The notes under the pieces are model-generated. The model saw only the letters and a list, made by a program, of their open reading frames with translations. It did no database searches and was not told the origin of the DNA. Shown here piece by piece: positions 53,823-62,589 of a stretch of 64,000 nucleotides of DNA; position 1 is the stretch's first letter; the number at the start of each line of letters is the position of its first letter. The position numbers and the translations under genes were made by a program. Source of the DNA: Mucilaginibacter aquaedulcis (GTDB lineage: Bacteria > Bacteroidota > Bacteroidia > Sphingobacteriales > Sphingobacteriaceae); assembly GCF_030409325.1 (NCBI RefSeq), contig NZ_JAUFPR010000001.1, positions 186,001 to 250,000 of the forward strand, in the 5' to 3' direction.

Positions 53823-55199
53823 ATGGCATCATTAAACTTTCCGGATATCCAGGGCTTTGTGCTGAGTTCATATGCAACTAAAATGCCTTGTGCCAATTAC
53901 TTTTTACTGAAGATAACCGATGTGAAAAATTGCAGGGCCTGGCTATTGCAGGTACTACCCGATATCACAACCGGCACAGACCGTAAAAATGATTTTAGCT
54001 TAAATATTGCCTTCACCTCTCCCGCTTTAAAACAGCTTGGTATTACTGATAAAGAGTTGACCACCTTTTCTCCCGCATTTCAGGAAGGAATGATCACAGC
54101 CACGAGGCAACAGATATTGGGTGATACCGGCAACAGCGACCCTAAAAACTGGGCATGGGGTAATGAACAGTATAGTGTTGATATTCTTTTGCTTCTGTTT
54201 GCCATTGATGAAACCATGCTGCAAAAAAGGGTTGATATACTTAAAAACACTTTTGTAGCCGCATCAGGAATTGATTTGCTGCAGATACTCGCCGCAGGCA
54301 GGCAACCCGACTCGAAAGAGCATTTCGGTTTTTTGGATGGTGTGGGGCAACCCACCATTGAGGGTACCGGGCAAAAGGAAAGACAAAAGAACAGAACCGG
54401 ACACGCTACAGAACTTAAAGCCGGTGAGTTTGTACTGGGTTACGAGAATGAAATGCAAAAAGTTGATCCGCTGCCCGCTACCGGGACTATGCCCGAGTTT
54501 GGCAGAAACGGCACCTATCTCGTATTCAGGCAGATGGAGCAGCACGTATATGATTTTTGGAATTATGTAAAAACCACAGCAAACAGCATTAATACCCAAA
54601 GCAGTATTAAGGATCAGGAGAAACTTGCTGCCAAAATGGTAGGTAGATGGCCCAGCGGGGCACCTATTTCTGAATATCCCGATAGCGACCCTGCTCCCGG
54701 TAGCACAAACGAAGAAAATAATTTCAGTTACGCAACTGCAGATCCATCGGGTTTTGGCTGCCCTATTGGTGCCCATATCCGCCGTACCAATCCGCGTGAT
54801 TCCCTTTTTGATGACCCGGATATGTCAACGCTCACCGTGAGGCGTCACAGGATCATTCGCAGAGGCAGGTCATACGGCGACAGAACGCAAGATGTTTATA
54901 CAGACGATGGTAAATCAAGAGGGCTTCATTTTATTTGCATCAATAGCAATATTGAACGCCAGTTTGAATTTATACAGCAAAGCTGGGTAAATAACCTCGG
55001 CTTTTCCACACTTGATCATGAAACAGATCCATTGGTTGGTCAGCGCAATGATAACAGTGTATACTCATTACAAGGTTGCCCGGCCAGGACACGGATTCAT
55101 AACCTGCCGAATTTCGTTACTATAAAAGGCGGCGCGTACTTCTTTATGCCAGGCATGGCGGCGCTTAAAGAATTGACGAGGGAGCCTGGCACCGTTTAA
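53823..55199 (+). CDS. DyP-type heme peroxidase
   Basis: 458 residues. The DyP motif GFLDG at 169-173 contains the catalytic Asp172; the proximal heme ligand is H318 in GCPIGAHIRRTNPRD; distal Arg in the segment RHRIIRRGRSYG (about 342-352). The end shows ITIKGGAYFFMPGMAAL-like closure (FVTIKGGAYFF). No Tat or Sec signal is visible, so it is cytoplasmic or held by the membrane protein encoded just upstream. It oxidises substrates with hydrogen peroxide; the natural substrate is unknown. Confidence 0.93.
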   Translation: MASLNFPDIQGFVLSSYATKMPCANYFLLKITDVKNCRAWLLQVLPDITTGTDRKNDFSLNIAFTSPALKQLGITDKELTTFSPAFQEGMITATRQQILGDTGNSDPKNWAWGNEQYSVDILLLLFAIDETMLQKRVDILKNTFVAASGIDLLQILAAGRQPDSKEHFGFLDGVGQPTIEGTGQKERQKNRTGHATELKAGEFVLGYENEMQKVDPLPATGTMPEFGRNGTYLVFRQMEQHVYDFWNYVKTTANSINTQSSIKDQEKLAAKMVGRWPSGAPISEYPDSDPAPGSTNEENNFSYATADPSGFGCPIGAHIRRTNPRDSLFDDPDMSTLTVRRHRIIRRGRSYGDRTQDVYTDDGKSRGLHFICINSNIERQFEFIQQSWVNNLGFSTLDHETDPLVGQRNDNSVYSLQGCPARTRIHNLPNFVTIKGGAYFFMPGMAALKELTREPGTV

Positions 55200-55236
55200 G
55201 TTTTTTAGTATCGTGTTTCAGCGTATCGGCCTGTTA

Positions 55237-57678
55237 TCAGATCAAAAGTGAATTTTTGCCGGGTTTAAGGTTGTATGTTTTGGCTTTCCATACCAATGTT
55301 CCGGAGGTATTTGAAGGTAAGCTGATGTTGATAGTCCACCTGGCACCAGTTAAACTGTAGTTAACCGATACCTTACCATTTGGGTGAGGTATCTCACCCC
55401 CTACTTTTGTTAAAGCACCTAAATGCGGTTCTATTTTTATTTTACTGAAACCGGGAGCATCGCTATCAATCCCCAGCACTGTTCTGAAAAACTCAATATT
55501 CGGGCTCGACCCCCAGGCATGGCAATCTGAACGTGATGTGTTAATATCAGAGTACTCGGCCCAGGTAGTGAGCCCCATTGCTATATTTTCCCGGTAAATG
55601 CCCAGCCAATCCATATAATCATTACCCAGGCCTGCTTTAACCAATGCCTGGTTCAGGTAATATTTAAAATAAACGGAGCACTGTGTTAAACTTTTATCAG
55701 TCAGCAATCGCTTAGCTATAGCTGGCCTGTCGGCACTTTTTACTACACCAGTAAGTATGGCCAGTGAATTAACATGCTGCGAAAATCCGTTTTTCTCTTT
55801 GGTATCGGCATATAATCCTTTAGCGGGATCCCAGTATTTGCGTTGAATGGTCGCTTTTAGCTGTGCGGCTTTTTGATCATAGAGAATGGCGTAATCATGC
55901 AAACCAATTTTGGCTTCCATTTCCGCAGCCCATTGATAGGCCCATAGCAACTGCAGGTCATAAATAGCCGCGCTGCCGTCCTTTCCCTTAACCTCGCCCC
56001 ATAAGTTGCCCGACCAGTCAACAAACGCCCAATACGGGGTGTCTTTCAATGAACCGTTTGGCTGCTGATATTTGCTAAAAAAGTCAAGCACACCTCTTTC
56101 TCCAAGCAATTTATTTTTAATAAATGTATCGTTTCCACGGTACATCCAATAATCATGCAGCATACCAATGTACCATAATGAGAATGTGGAGATCACCTGT
56201 GTACCGTTTGAAGGGTAACAACTCCTGGTTATACCTTCAGGTAAGCGCGAATGATCAATCTGGTTAATCGCATTCCGGGCCAGCCGGTCATCAGTGGTGT
56301 TATAGTAGGATACGATGGCTTGTATCCGGGTATCGCCAATGTATTGCAACTGCTCATAGTAAGGGCAATCCGTATAAGTTTCCCAGGCGTTTAGCCTTGC
56401 GGTACGCCAGCCAATATCAAGCATTTGTTTTATTTCGGTGTTATCGGTGTCAAATATGGAGGCTTGTTTAAAAGGGTACGCGGTAAAAGTGCCATAAAGA
56501 TCGTCGATCACCAACGGTTCGCTTTGTGTTTTTATGTTGAGCCGGATATAACGATAGGTACGAAAATTCAATGTGGTAAATGATTGGCCTTTACTTCCAT
56601 CGGCTATGAGGCTATCTATCCGCCCTACAAATTCTTTTCCGTCCACAACGTTCCTGTTCCCTTTACGAACGCCCTTACTGCCCTTTTCATAAAGCGACTC
56701 GGCATAACCGAGTGACAAACCGGCGCCCTTGCCCCCACTAAAGTTTAATGTGATATAGGCATTGGTTTCAAAGGTTTGATCAAGCAATAATGAAACTGTA
56801 CTATTTGCAGGAATAGTAAAAGAAGCCTTCTTTTCCGGAAACTCCTGCGGAACTTCTACACCTGTAGCCTTCCGTAATTTAAGCAGGCGCTGATAGGTCA
56901 TTTCCCTTGCCGGTAAAGTTGAAGGTACTAAAGCCCAGTCAATACCCCATGCAGTGCCCTTGGGCTTTCCATCAGTTACTTTAAACGCCTGGGGCCAGGT
57001 ATCATCATTATAATTAATGGTTGTCCAATCGCTGCTGACCGCCTTATTCATATCTACCATTTCGCCTTTACTGGCAGCAAAAAAATAGCCGGGAATGGGC
57101 TTGTGCCCTATATCGCGCAGGCATTTCCAGGTATTATTGGTATTGATGATCTCTTCCCTTGATGAATCACCTTGTAAAATAAATCCGGTTCTTACACTGA
57201 TTTGTGCTACCGGGCTATACTGGGCTTCATTCCAAACAAGCGCGGCTATCGTGTTTTTTCCTGCAATAAGGTAGGGTGCCAGATCAACCGTTTCATAATT
57301 CCAGTAATAAGAATCGCCACGGGCCGGCCCCAACGATACCAACTTGCCGTTTATGTATAGCTTATACCGATTATCGGCCGATACGTGCACCATAAAGGCG
57401 ACTGGCTTATCTGCAAGATCAATGCTCTTCCTAAAATAATAAACGCCATAACTAACCCCGCTATCGCGCGGAGCGGCTATCCATTGCGCGTTCCATGGTT
57501 TAGCAAATGCAGTTTGCCCCTGCACATTTTGTATGTAACCAAAGCTTAAAATGAAGATCAACGATAACAGAAAGGTCTTAAGAGAATCCCTCTTATCCCA
57601 ATGAGCAGCCAAGCTTAATTTCGTGAAAAAAATAAATCGTTTTAGCGAAATGGGGTGATAAGAGCTATAGCTATTCAT
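55237..57678 (-). CDS. Secreted GH78-like (alpha-L-rhamnosidase family) protein
   Basis: 813 residues. A basic N-terminal stretch precedes a hydrophobic signal segment (LKTFLLSLIFILSFGYI). N-terminal beta domains (AQWIAAP, YYFRKSIDL, RYKLYINGKLVSLGPARGD) match GH78 architecture, followed by an (alpha/alpha)6 catalytic part with ETYTDCPYYEQLQYIGDTRIQ and TTWAEYSD, and a closing beta domain. Typical GH78 enzymes read DCPxRxERxGWxGD; here the motif is altered, so the exact specificity is doubtful. It ends 38 bp from the convergent peroxidase gene. Confidence 0.85.
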   Translation of the reverse strand: MNSYSSYHPISLKRFIFFTKLSLAAHWDKRDSLKTFLLSLIFILSFGYIQNVQGQTAFAKPWNAQWIAAPRDSGVSYGVYYFRKSIDLADKPVAFMVHVSADNRYKLYINGKLVSLGPARGDSYYWNYETVDLAPYLIAGKNTIAALVWNEAQYSPVAQISVRTGFILQGDSSREEIINTNNTWKCLRDIGHKPIPGYFFAASKGEMVDMNKAVSSDWTTINYNDDTWPQAFKVTDGKPKGTAWGIDWALVPSTLPAREMTYQRLLKLRKATGVEVPQEFPEKKASFTIPANSTVSLLLDQTFETNAYITLNFSGGKGAGLSLGYAESLYEKGSKGVRKGNRNVVDGKEFVGRIDSLIADGSKGQSFTTLNFRTYRYIRLNIKTQSEPLVIDDLYGTFTAYPFKQASIFDTDNTEIKQMLDIGWRTARLNAWETYTDCPYYEQLQYIGDTRIQAIVSYYNTTDDRLARNAINQIDHSRLPEGITRSCYPSNGTQVISTFSLWYIGMLHDYWMYRGNDTFIKNKLLGERGVLDFFSKYQQPNGSLKDTPYWAFVDWSGNLWGEVKGKDGSAAIYDLQLLWAYQWAAEMEAKIGLHDYAILYDQKAAQLKATIQRKYWDPAKGLYADTKEKNGFSQHVNSLAILTGVVKSADRPAIAKRLLTDKSLTQCSVYFKYYLNQALVKAGLGNDYMDWLGIYRENIAMGLTTWAEYSDINTSRSDCHAWGSSPNIEFFRTVLGIDSDAPGFSKIKIEPHLGALTKVGGEIPHPNGKVSVNYSLTGARWTINISLPSNTSGTLVWKAKTYNLKPGKNSLLI

Positions 57679-57717
57679 GGTAAGATGGTTTATATCATTG
57701 GTAAAAAAACTGCCAAT

Positions 57718-58746
57718 TTATTTTTTAGGGCTTTTTATAGAGGATTTGCGAACTTTTAAGTTTGTTTTTAATATAACTGACCTTGGTTTGATTGCTCCTG
57801 AACGGTCATTAAGTTTCTCTAACAAAACACTGATCACATTATCGGCAATTTCATCTACCGGCTGCGCAATGGCAGTTATAGGGGGAGTATAAAGCTCAAA
57901 TACATCATAATCATCAAATGAAATAACGGCAATATCATTAGGGGTGCGTTTACCCAGCTCCTGCATTATTCTTAATCCACAGGTACCCATATGGTTAGTA
58001 CCAAACAAAATAGCATCCAGACCCTTATTTTGAACTATAAAATCACGAAGGGGATTCATAATAAGTTCCTCATTCTGATTAAATACGATCTCTTTGATGG
58101 TCACCGGTAAACCTTCGCGCTCAATGGCATCCCGGTAGCCCTTTAACCTGTCGAGCATTTGCGTTTGGTTGGAGGTAAAGGTTACAAAGGCGATTTTCTT
58201 GAAACCCTGTTCTATCAGATGGCGGGTAGCATTGTAAGTGCTGAAAAGGTTATTTACTTCTACAAAATCGGTATCAACATACGGAAGATGCCTGTCAAAC
58301 AATACTACCGGCAACCCGTCTTTCATCAGTGATTCTATATCTTCCTCAATTCCTTCAGGCGGGGATATGATATACCCGTCCACATGCCTATCCCTGAACA
58401 TCCTGATCAGATCCTGCGTTTTCTTGGTATCGTTATCTGTACTGCAATAAATTATCCTGTAACCATTTTTATAGGCCCGATCTTCAATAAGGCGGGCAAT
58501 ACTCGCGAAAAAGGGATTGGAAATATCTTCAACCATTAAACCTATGGTGTTTGATTTACCGGTGCGCAAACTTTTAGCCAGCGAATTAGGCTTGTACCCA
58601 ACCTCATCAACGTATTTCATCACCGTTTTTACCAGCTCGGTACTAATGCGCTTTTCCTCGGCGCGCCCGTTCAGAATAAACGATATGGTGGTTTTTGATA
58701 CGTTTAATGCAGTTGCGATATCAACAATAGACAGTTTCTTCTTCAT
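57718..58746 (-). CDS. LacI-family regulator of the second glycan block
   Basis: 342 residues. HTH LSIVDIATALNVSKTTISFILN, hinge YKPNSLAKSLRTGKSNTIGL, then the classical LacI sensor (VEDISNPFFASIARLIEDRAYKNGY, DGYIISPP, FVEVNNLFSTYNATRHLIEQG, IAVISFDDYDVFELYTPPITAIAQP). It lies between the GH78-like gene and the MFS gene on the same strand. CGGTTAACCG/CCGATTT sites in its own promoter suggest autoregulation. Confidence 0.92.
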   Translation of the reverse strand: MKKKLSIVDIATALNVSKTTISFILNGRAEEKRISTELVKTVMKYVDEVGYKPNSLAKSLRTGKSNTIGLMVEDISNPFFASIARLIEDRAYKNGYRIIYCSTDNDTKKTQDLIRMFRDRHVDGYIISPPEGIEEDIESLMKDGLPVVLFDRHLPYVDTDFVEVNNLFSTYNATRHLIEQGFKKIAFVTFTSNQTQMLDRLKGYRDAIEREGLPVTIKEIVFNQNEELIMNPLRDFIVQNKGLDAILFGTNHMGTCGLRIMQELGKRTPNDIAVISFDDYDVFELYTPPITAIAQPVDEIADNVISVLLEKLNDRSGAIKPRSVILKTNLKVRKSSIKSPKK

Positions 58747-58811
58747 TCGCGTTTATTGGTTATGGAAAATATCAGGCAATATAGCTGATAGAACTTATAA
58801 CAATCTAAGTT

Positions 58812-58850
58812 AACCGATTTAACGCACAAATAAATCGGTTAACCGAATTT
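58812..58850. promoter_or_regulatory. Operator-like sites upstream of the second LacI gene
   Basis: AACCGATTT at 58812-58820 and a palindrome TCGGTTAACCGA at 58835-58846 inside AAATCGGTT/AACCGAATTT. All are variants of AAnCGATTT. They lie in the 129-bp gap before the LacI start. Confidence 0.6.
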
Positions 58851-58875
58851 CCTTAACACATCATCGTTATCTTAT

Positions 58876-60111
58876 TTATGCCGATCTCTTATTAAGCTTT
58901 GGGTAATAAACCCCAAACATCAATATAACAAGATAACATATAATTGGCAGATAATAGGCCGTTGCCACATTGTAATTGGCCACAAGGCCCATAGCAAGCG
59001 GAAACAATCCGCCACCTACAACACCCATTACTATAAATGACGATGCCTGCTGCGTTTTAGCACCCATATCTTTTAAGCCGAGGCTAAAAATTGTTGGGAA
59101 CATGATACTAAAGAAAAAGTTGATGAACAGCAAGGCTACAAAAGACGGCCAGCCAAAAGCCTGTGCCACAATAATACACATCAGGATGTTACAGCCCGCA
59201 AAAATAGCAAGCAGTTTATATGGTTTTATATAACGCATTAAAGCCGTGCCTGCAAACCGGCCTACCATCATCATCACCATACTGAAAGAAAAGTAGTAAC
59301 CCGCATGCTCGTCGGTTAAGTGCATAACTTCCCGGCCGTAATTAATAAAAAAGGCCCATGTACCACCCTGTGCCCCAACGTTAAACAATTGCGCTATGGC
59401 CGCAAAAACAAAGTGTTTGTGCTTAAATAATGATTTATCGGCCTCTTCGCCGCCTGGAATGGCATAAGAGTCGTTGCTTACGGCATGTGGGTCGGTTAGC
59501 TTTGGCACCTTTACAAATGAGAATAGCAGTGCTACCCCGGCCACTACAAACCCGATAATGATATACAGGTGCTTTACCGAAATAAGATCATTTGAATGTT
59601 CCTGCCCAGCCTTTAAAACAAAGTAGCTGCCAACTGCAGGCCCAATAATGCCGCCTACCCCGTTAAACGCCTGGGCAAAATTTATCCGCTGATCACTGGT
59701 GCGCTGATCGCCTAATGATGCAACAAATGGATGAGCCACGGTTTCTAATGTAGCCATACCGCAGGCCAATATGAATAAAGCTATCCTGAAAAAGGTAAAA
59801 GATTCGGCATCTGCAGCGGGTATAAACAGAAATGCGCCTATGGCATAAAAAGCTAAACCCAACAACACACCACCTTTATACCCAAATTTTTTCATGAATA
59901 TACCAGCAGGGATCCCCATGAAAAAATATGCTCCAAAAATGGATAACTGAACATAGGCAGACCGCGATTTTGAAATATGCAATACGTTTTGGAAGTGTTT
60001 GTTCAGGGTATCGCCCAGGGTCATGGATATACCCCACATTAAAAACAGGGAGGTTACAAATATCAATACAAGAAGATACTTACGTTCTGTAAATTTAGGC
60101 TTAATACTCAT
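58876..60111 (-). CDS. MFS sugar transporter, FHS (FucP-like) type
   Basis: 411 residues with about 12 hydrophobic segments. SKSRSAYVQLSIFGAYFFMGIPAGIFMKKFGYKGG and ETVAHPFVASLGDQRTSDQRINFAQAFNGVGG are typical of the fucose:proton-symporter-like family. It would bring in the monosaccharide released by the neighbouring hydrolases. An AAATCGATTT palindrome 73 bp upstream links it to the second LacI. Confidence 0.9.
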   Translation of the reverse strand: MSIKPKFTERKYLLVLIFVTSLFLMWGISMTLGDTLNKHFQNVLHISKSRSAYVQLSIFGAYFFMGIPAGIFMKKFGYKGGVLLGLAFYAIGAFLFIPAADAESFTFFRIALFILACGMATLETVAHPFVASLGDQRTSDQRINFAQAFNGVGGIIGPAVGSYFVLKAGQEHSNDLISVKHLYIIIGFVVAGVALLFSFVKVPKLTDPHAVSNDSYAIPGGEEADKSLFKHKHFVFAAIAQLFNVGAQGGTWAFFINYGREVMHLTDEHAGYYFSFSMVMMMVGRFAGTALMRYIKPYKLLAIFAGCNILMCIIVAQAFGWPSFVALLFINFFFSIMFPTIFSLGLKDMGAKTQQASSFIVMGVVGGGLFPLAMGLVANYNVATAYYLPIICYLVILMFGVYYPKLNKRSA

Positions 60112-60183
60112 AAAGCAGGTTTAATGATTTGTGATGATAATGGCAACACCAAAGTACTTTAAATAATTTAAAAGATATTTTAA

Positions 60184-60195
60184 TAAATCGATTTA
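60184..60195. promoter_or_regulatory. Operator-like palindrome TAAATCGATTTA upstream of the MFS gene
   Basis: 12-bp perfect palindrome whose right end overlaps the stop codon of the GH92 gene (60193-60195). Confidence 0.65.
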
Positions 60196-62469
60196 ATTTT
60201 TCGCAGTAAGCGAAAACGGCTTGTCTTCCGCCGCCAGGCCACGGGTCATATTTGGTTTATCTCCCATCTCAAGGTGCAAAACACCACCCGCCATAATATC
60301 ACTGTGTTTAATGAAGTTATGTGTATAAGGCTTGCCATTCAACGCTGCCGACTGGATATATACATTTTGTTTGCTATTGTTATTCGCCTCTATCAGAAAC
60401 TTTTTGCCATCCTCCAGGGTAATGGTCATTTTTTTAAATGCCGGGCTACCTATTACATATTCATCGGTACCAGGACAAACACTGTAAAAACCTGCAGCAC
60501 TTAACACATACCAGGAAGACATCTGACCTTCATCCTCATCTCCGGGATAGCCGTTTTCTCCGGCATTGTACATTTTATCCATCACCTCACGCAAATGCTG
60601 CTGGGCTTTCCAGGGTTGGCCGGCATAATTATACAAATACAACAGATGGTGTATGGGCTCATTACCTTGTGCATATTGTCCCATCTTAAAGGCGGCCATT
60701 TCGGTCATTTCATGAATTACCTGGCCATAACCTCCGACTTTGATGGTACCGGGTTCGGTAAAAACAGAATCTATCTTGTCAGTAAATTTTTTATCGCCTC
60801 CCATCAAGTTTATGAGGCCCTGCACATCCTGAAAAACCGACCATGTCCAGTGCCAGGCATTACCTTCAGTATAGGGGCCTCCCCAATCCATCGGGTCAAA
60901 GGGTTCTATCCAGTTACCTTTAGCATCTTTTGCCCGCATAAACCGTGTTTTAGGGTCGAAAAGATTTTTATAGTTATACATTTGCCTGCTAAACACATTT
61001 TCATAATAGGCATTGCCGGTTTGTTTAGCCAACTGGTACCCGCAAAAATCATCATAGGCAAATTCCAGCGTCCATGCGGTTGCACCCTGCGTTTGAGGCG
61101 TAAAAGGCACGTAGCCATCGGCAAAATATTCCTTCCAGCCCGGCCTGCCATTCGCACTGCCCCATGGGCCTTTGTTAGTGGCCTCGTGGTAATAGGCTGC
61201 CAATGCCTGTTTGGGATCAAAGGTGCGGATTCCCTTTACCCAGGCATCTGTTAAAAGTGAGATGGCATGATTACCAAGCATTCCCCCGGTTTCGGCCGGG
61301 AATGACCATGCCGGCAGCCAGCCGCATTGCTGTTGCGCATCTAACAAGGCCTGTACATATTGCCCCTGCATTTTGGGATGGATTACCGTATTAAGCGGAA
61401 ATTGTGCCCTGAACGTATCCCAGAAACCATTATCAGTATACATAAAGCCACTATGTACCTTGCCATCATATGGGCTGTAATAGTAAGGCTTACCATCTTT
61501 CCCATACTCAAAAAACTGGTGTGAGAACAAGTTGGCATGGTACATACAACTGTAAAAGGTAGCTTTTTCATCTTCTGTGGCCCCTTCAATTTTCATCCTA
61601 CCCAGCAAGGTGTTCCAAACCTTGTCGGCGGCTTTACGGGTATCATCAAAACCATTGTATGTACCCAATTCGTTTTGTAAAGTAAGTACTGCCTGTTCCG
61701 GGCTAATATAGCTGGATGCCACCTTAACCTGCACCGTTTCGCCATCCTTAAACTTCAGGTAGGCCCCTATGCCATCTCCTTCTGCATTCAGGTTTTTAGG
61801 GGATAGCTGATCTTTTTTATTTTCCCATATACCGTAATCAGCAAAAGCTTTATCAAAAGTGATTACAAAATAATTTTTAAAACCTTGCGGAGCCCATCTG
61901 CAGTTGTTTACCCAACCAATGATCTTATGCTCCTGAGGGATGATCTTGACCATGCTCATTTTGGTGTAACCATCCAACACTAAATAGGAGCTTTGCCCCT
62001 TTGGAAAAGTAAAGCGCAAATGCGCCCCCCGTTCGGTAGGCGTCATTTCGGTAGTGATATTGTTATCAAGTTTTACCTTGTAATAACTGGGCTGTGCAAC
62101 TTCGTTTTCATGTTTAAAGGCCGTAGCACGGGCATCTTCATTAACTACCAGCTTGCCGGTAACCGGCATAAAAGAAAACACAGCGTAATCATTAACCCAT
62201 GAACTGCATTGGTGCGATTGCTGAAACCCACGTATGGTATGCTCAAAATACTGATATTTCCAGCCATCGCCGTTTTTGCCGGTTTGGGCAGTCCAGGTAT
62301 TCATGCCAAATGGTAATGCTGTGGCCGGGTAGGTATTGCCATAGCTAAACTCAAATTTAGTATTGGTACCTTGCCGGGTATTTACATACTTAACCAGGTT
62401 GGCGTCCTGCGCAAACAGGCGCGTTACGCATAGTAATGCTACAACGCAAGTGAGTGACCGTGTTTTCAT
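60193..62469 (-). CDS. Secreted GH92-family glycoside hydrolase (alpha-mannosidase type)
   Basis: 758 residues. Signal peptide MKTRSLTCVVALLCVTRLFAQ. N-terminal VNTRQGTNTKFEFSYGNTYPATALPFGMN and GFQQSHQCSSW, and C-terminal NGYPGDEDEGQMSSWYVLSAAGFYSVCPG with IGSPAF, are GH92 hallmarks. GH92 enzymes are calcium-dependent exo-alpha-mannosidases. The (G-D-E-D-E-G-Q-M-S) loop is intact. The operator-like site 62 bp upstream puts it under the second LacI. Confidence 0.93.
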   Translation of the reverse strand: MKTRSLTCVVALLCVTRLFAQDANLVKYVNTRQGTNTKFEFSYGNTYPATALPFGMNTWTAQTGKNGDGWKYQYFEHTIRGFQQSHQCSSWVNDYAVFSFMPVTGKLVVNEDARATAFKHENEVAQPSYYKVKLDNNITTEMTPTERGAHLRFTFPKGQSSYLVLDGYTKMSMVKIIPQEHKIIGWVNNCRWAPQGFKNYFVITFDKAFADYGIWENKKDQLSPKNLNAEGDGIGAYLKFKDGETVQVKVASSYISPEQAVLTLQNELGTYNGFDDTRKAADKVWNTLLGRMKIEGATEDEKATFYSCMYHANLFSHQFFEYGKDGKPYYYSPYDGKVHSGFMYTDNGFWDTFRAQFPLNTVIHPKMQGQYVQALLDAQQQCGWLPAWSFPAETGGMLGNHAISLLTDAWVKGIRTFDPKQALAAYYHEATNKGPWGSANGRPGWKEYFADGYVPFTPQTQGATAWTLEFAYDDFCGYQLAKQTGNAYYENVFSRQMYNYKNLFDPKTRFMRAKDAKGNWIEPFDPMDWGGPYTEGNAWHWTWSVFQDVQGLINLMGGDKKFTDKIDSVFTEPGTIKVGGYGQVIHEMTEMAAFKMGQYAQGNEPIHHLLYLYNYAGQPWKAQQHLREVMDKMYNAGENGYPGDEDEGQMSSWYVLSAAGFYSVCPGTDEYVIGSPAFKKMTITLEDGKKFLIEANNNSKQNVYIQSAALNGKPYTHNFIKHSDIMAGGVLHLEMGDKPNMTRGLAAEDKPFSLTAKN

Positions 62470-62530
62470 GTGGGTGTTATAATATGGTTGATGCCGATAG
62501 CGGACGCAGGCATTTAAAACAAATATATTA

Positions 62531-62540
62531 AAATCGATTT
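62531..62540. promoter_or_regulatory. Operator-like palindrome AAATCGATTT upstream of the GH92 gene
   Basis: 10-bp perfect palindrome, 62 bp before the GH92 start; same core as 60184-60195. Confidence 0.6.
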
Positions 62541-62589
62541 AGCAATCAGGTTTTATTCGGGTTATTTGTATAACTTATTATTAACTAAG

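Noticed and set aside
54264..54776. 170-codon minus-strand frame
   Set aside because: Antisense to the DyP peroxidase; shadow frame.
60595..61254. 219-codon plus-strand frame
   Set aside because: Antisense to the GH92 gene, which has clear family motifs; shadow frame.
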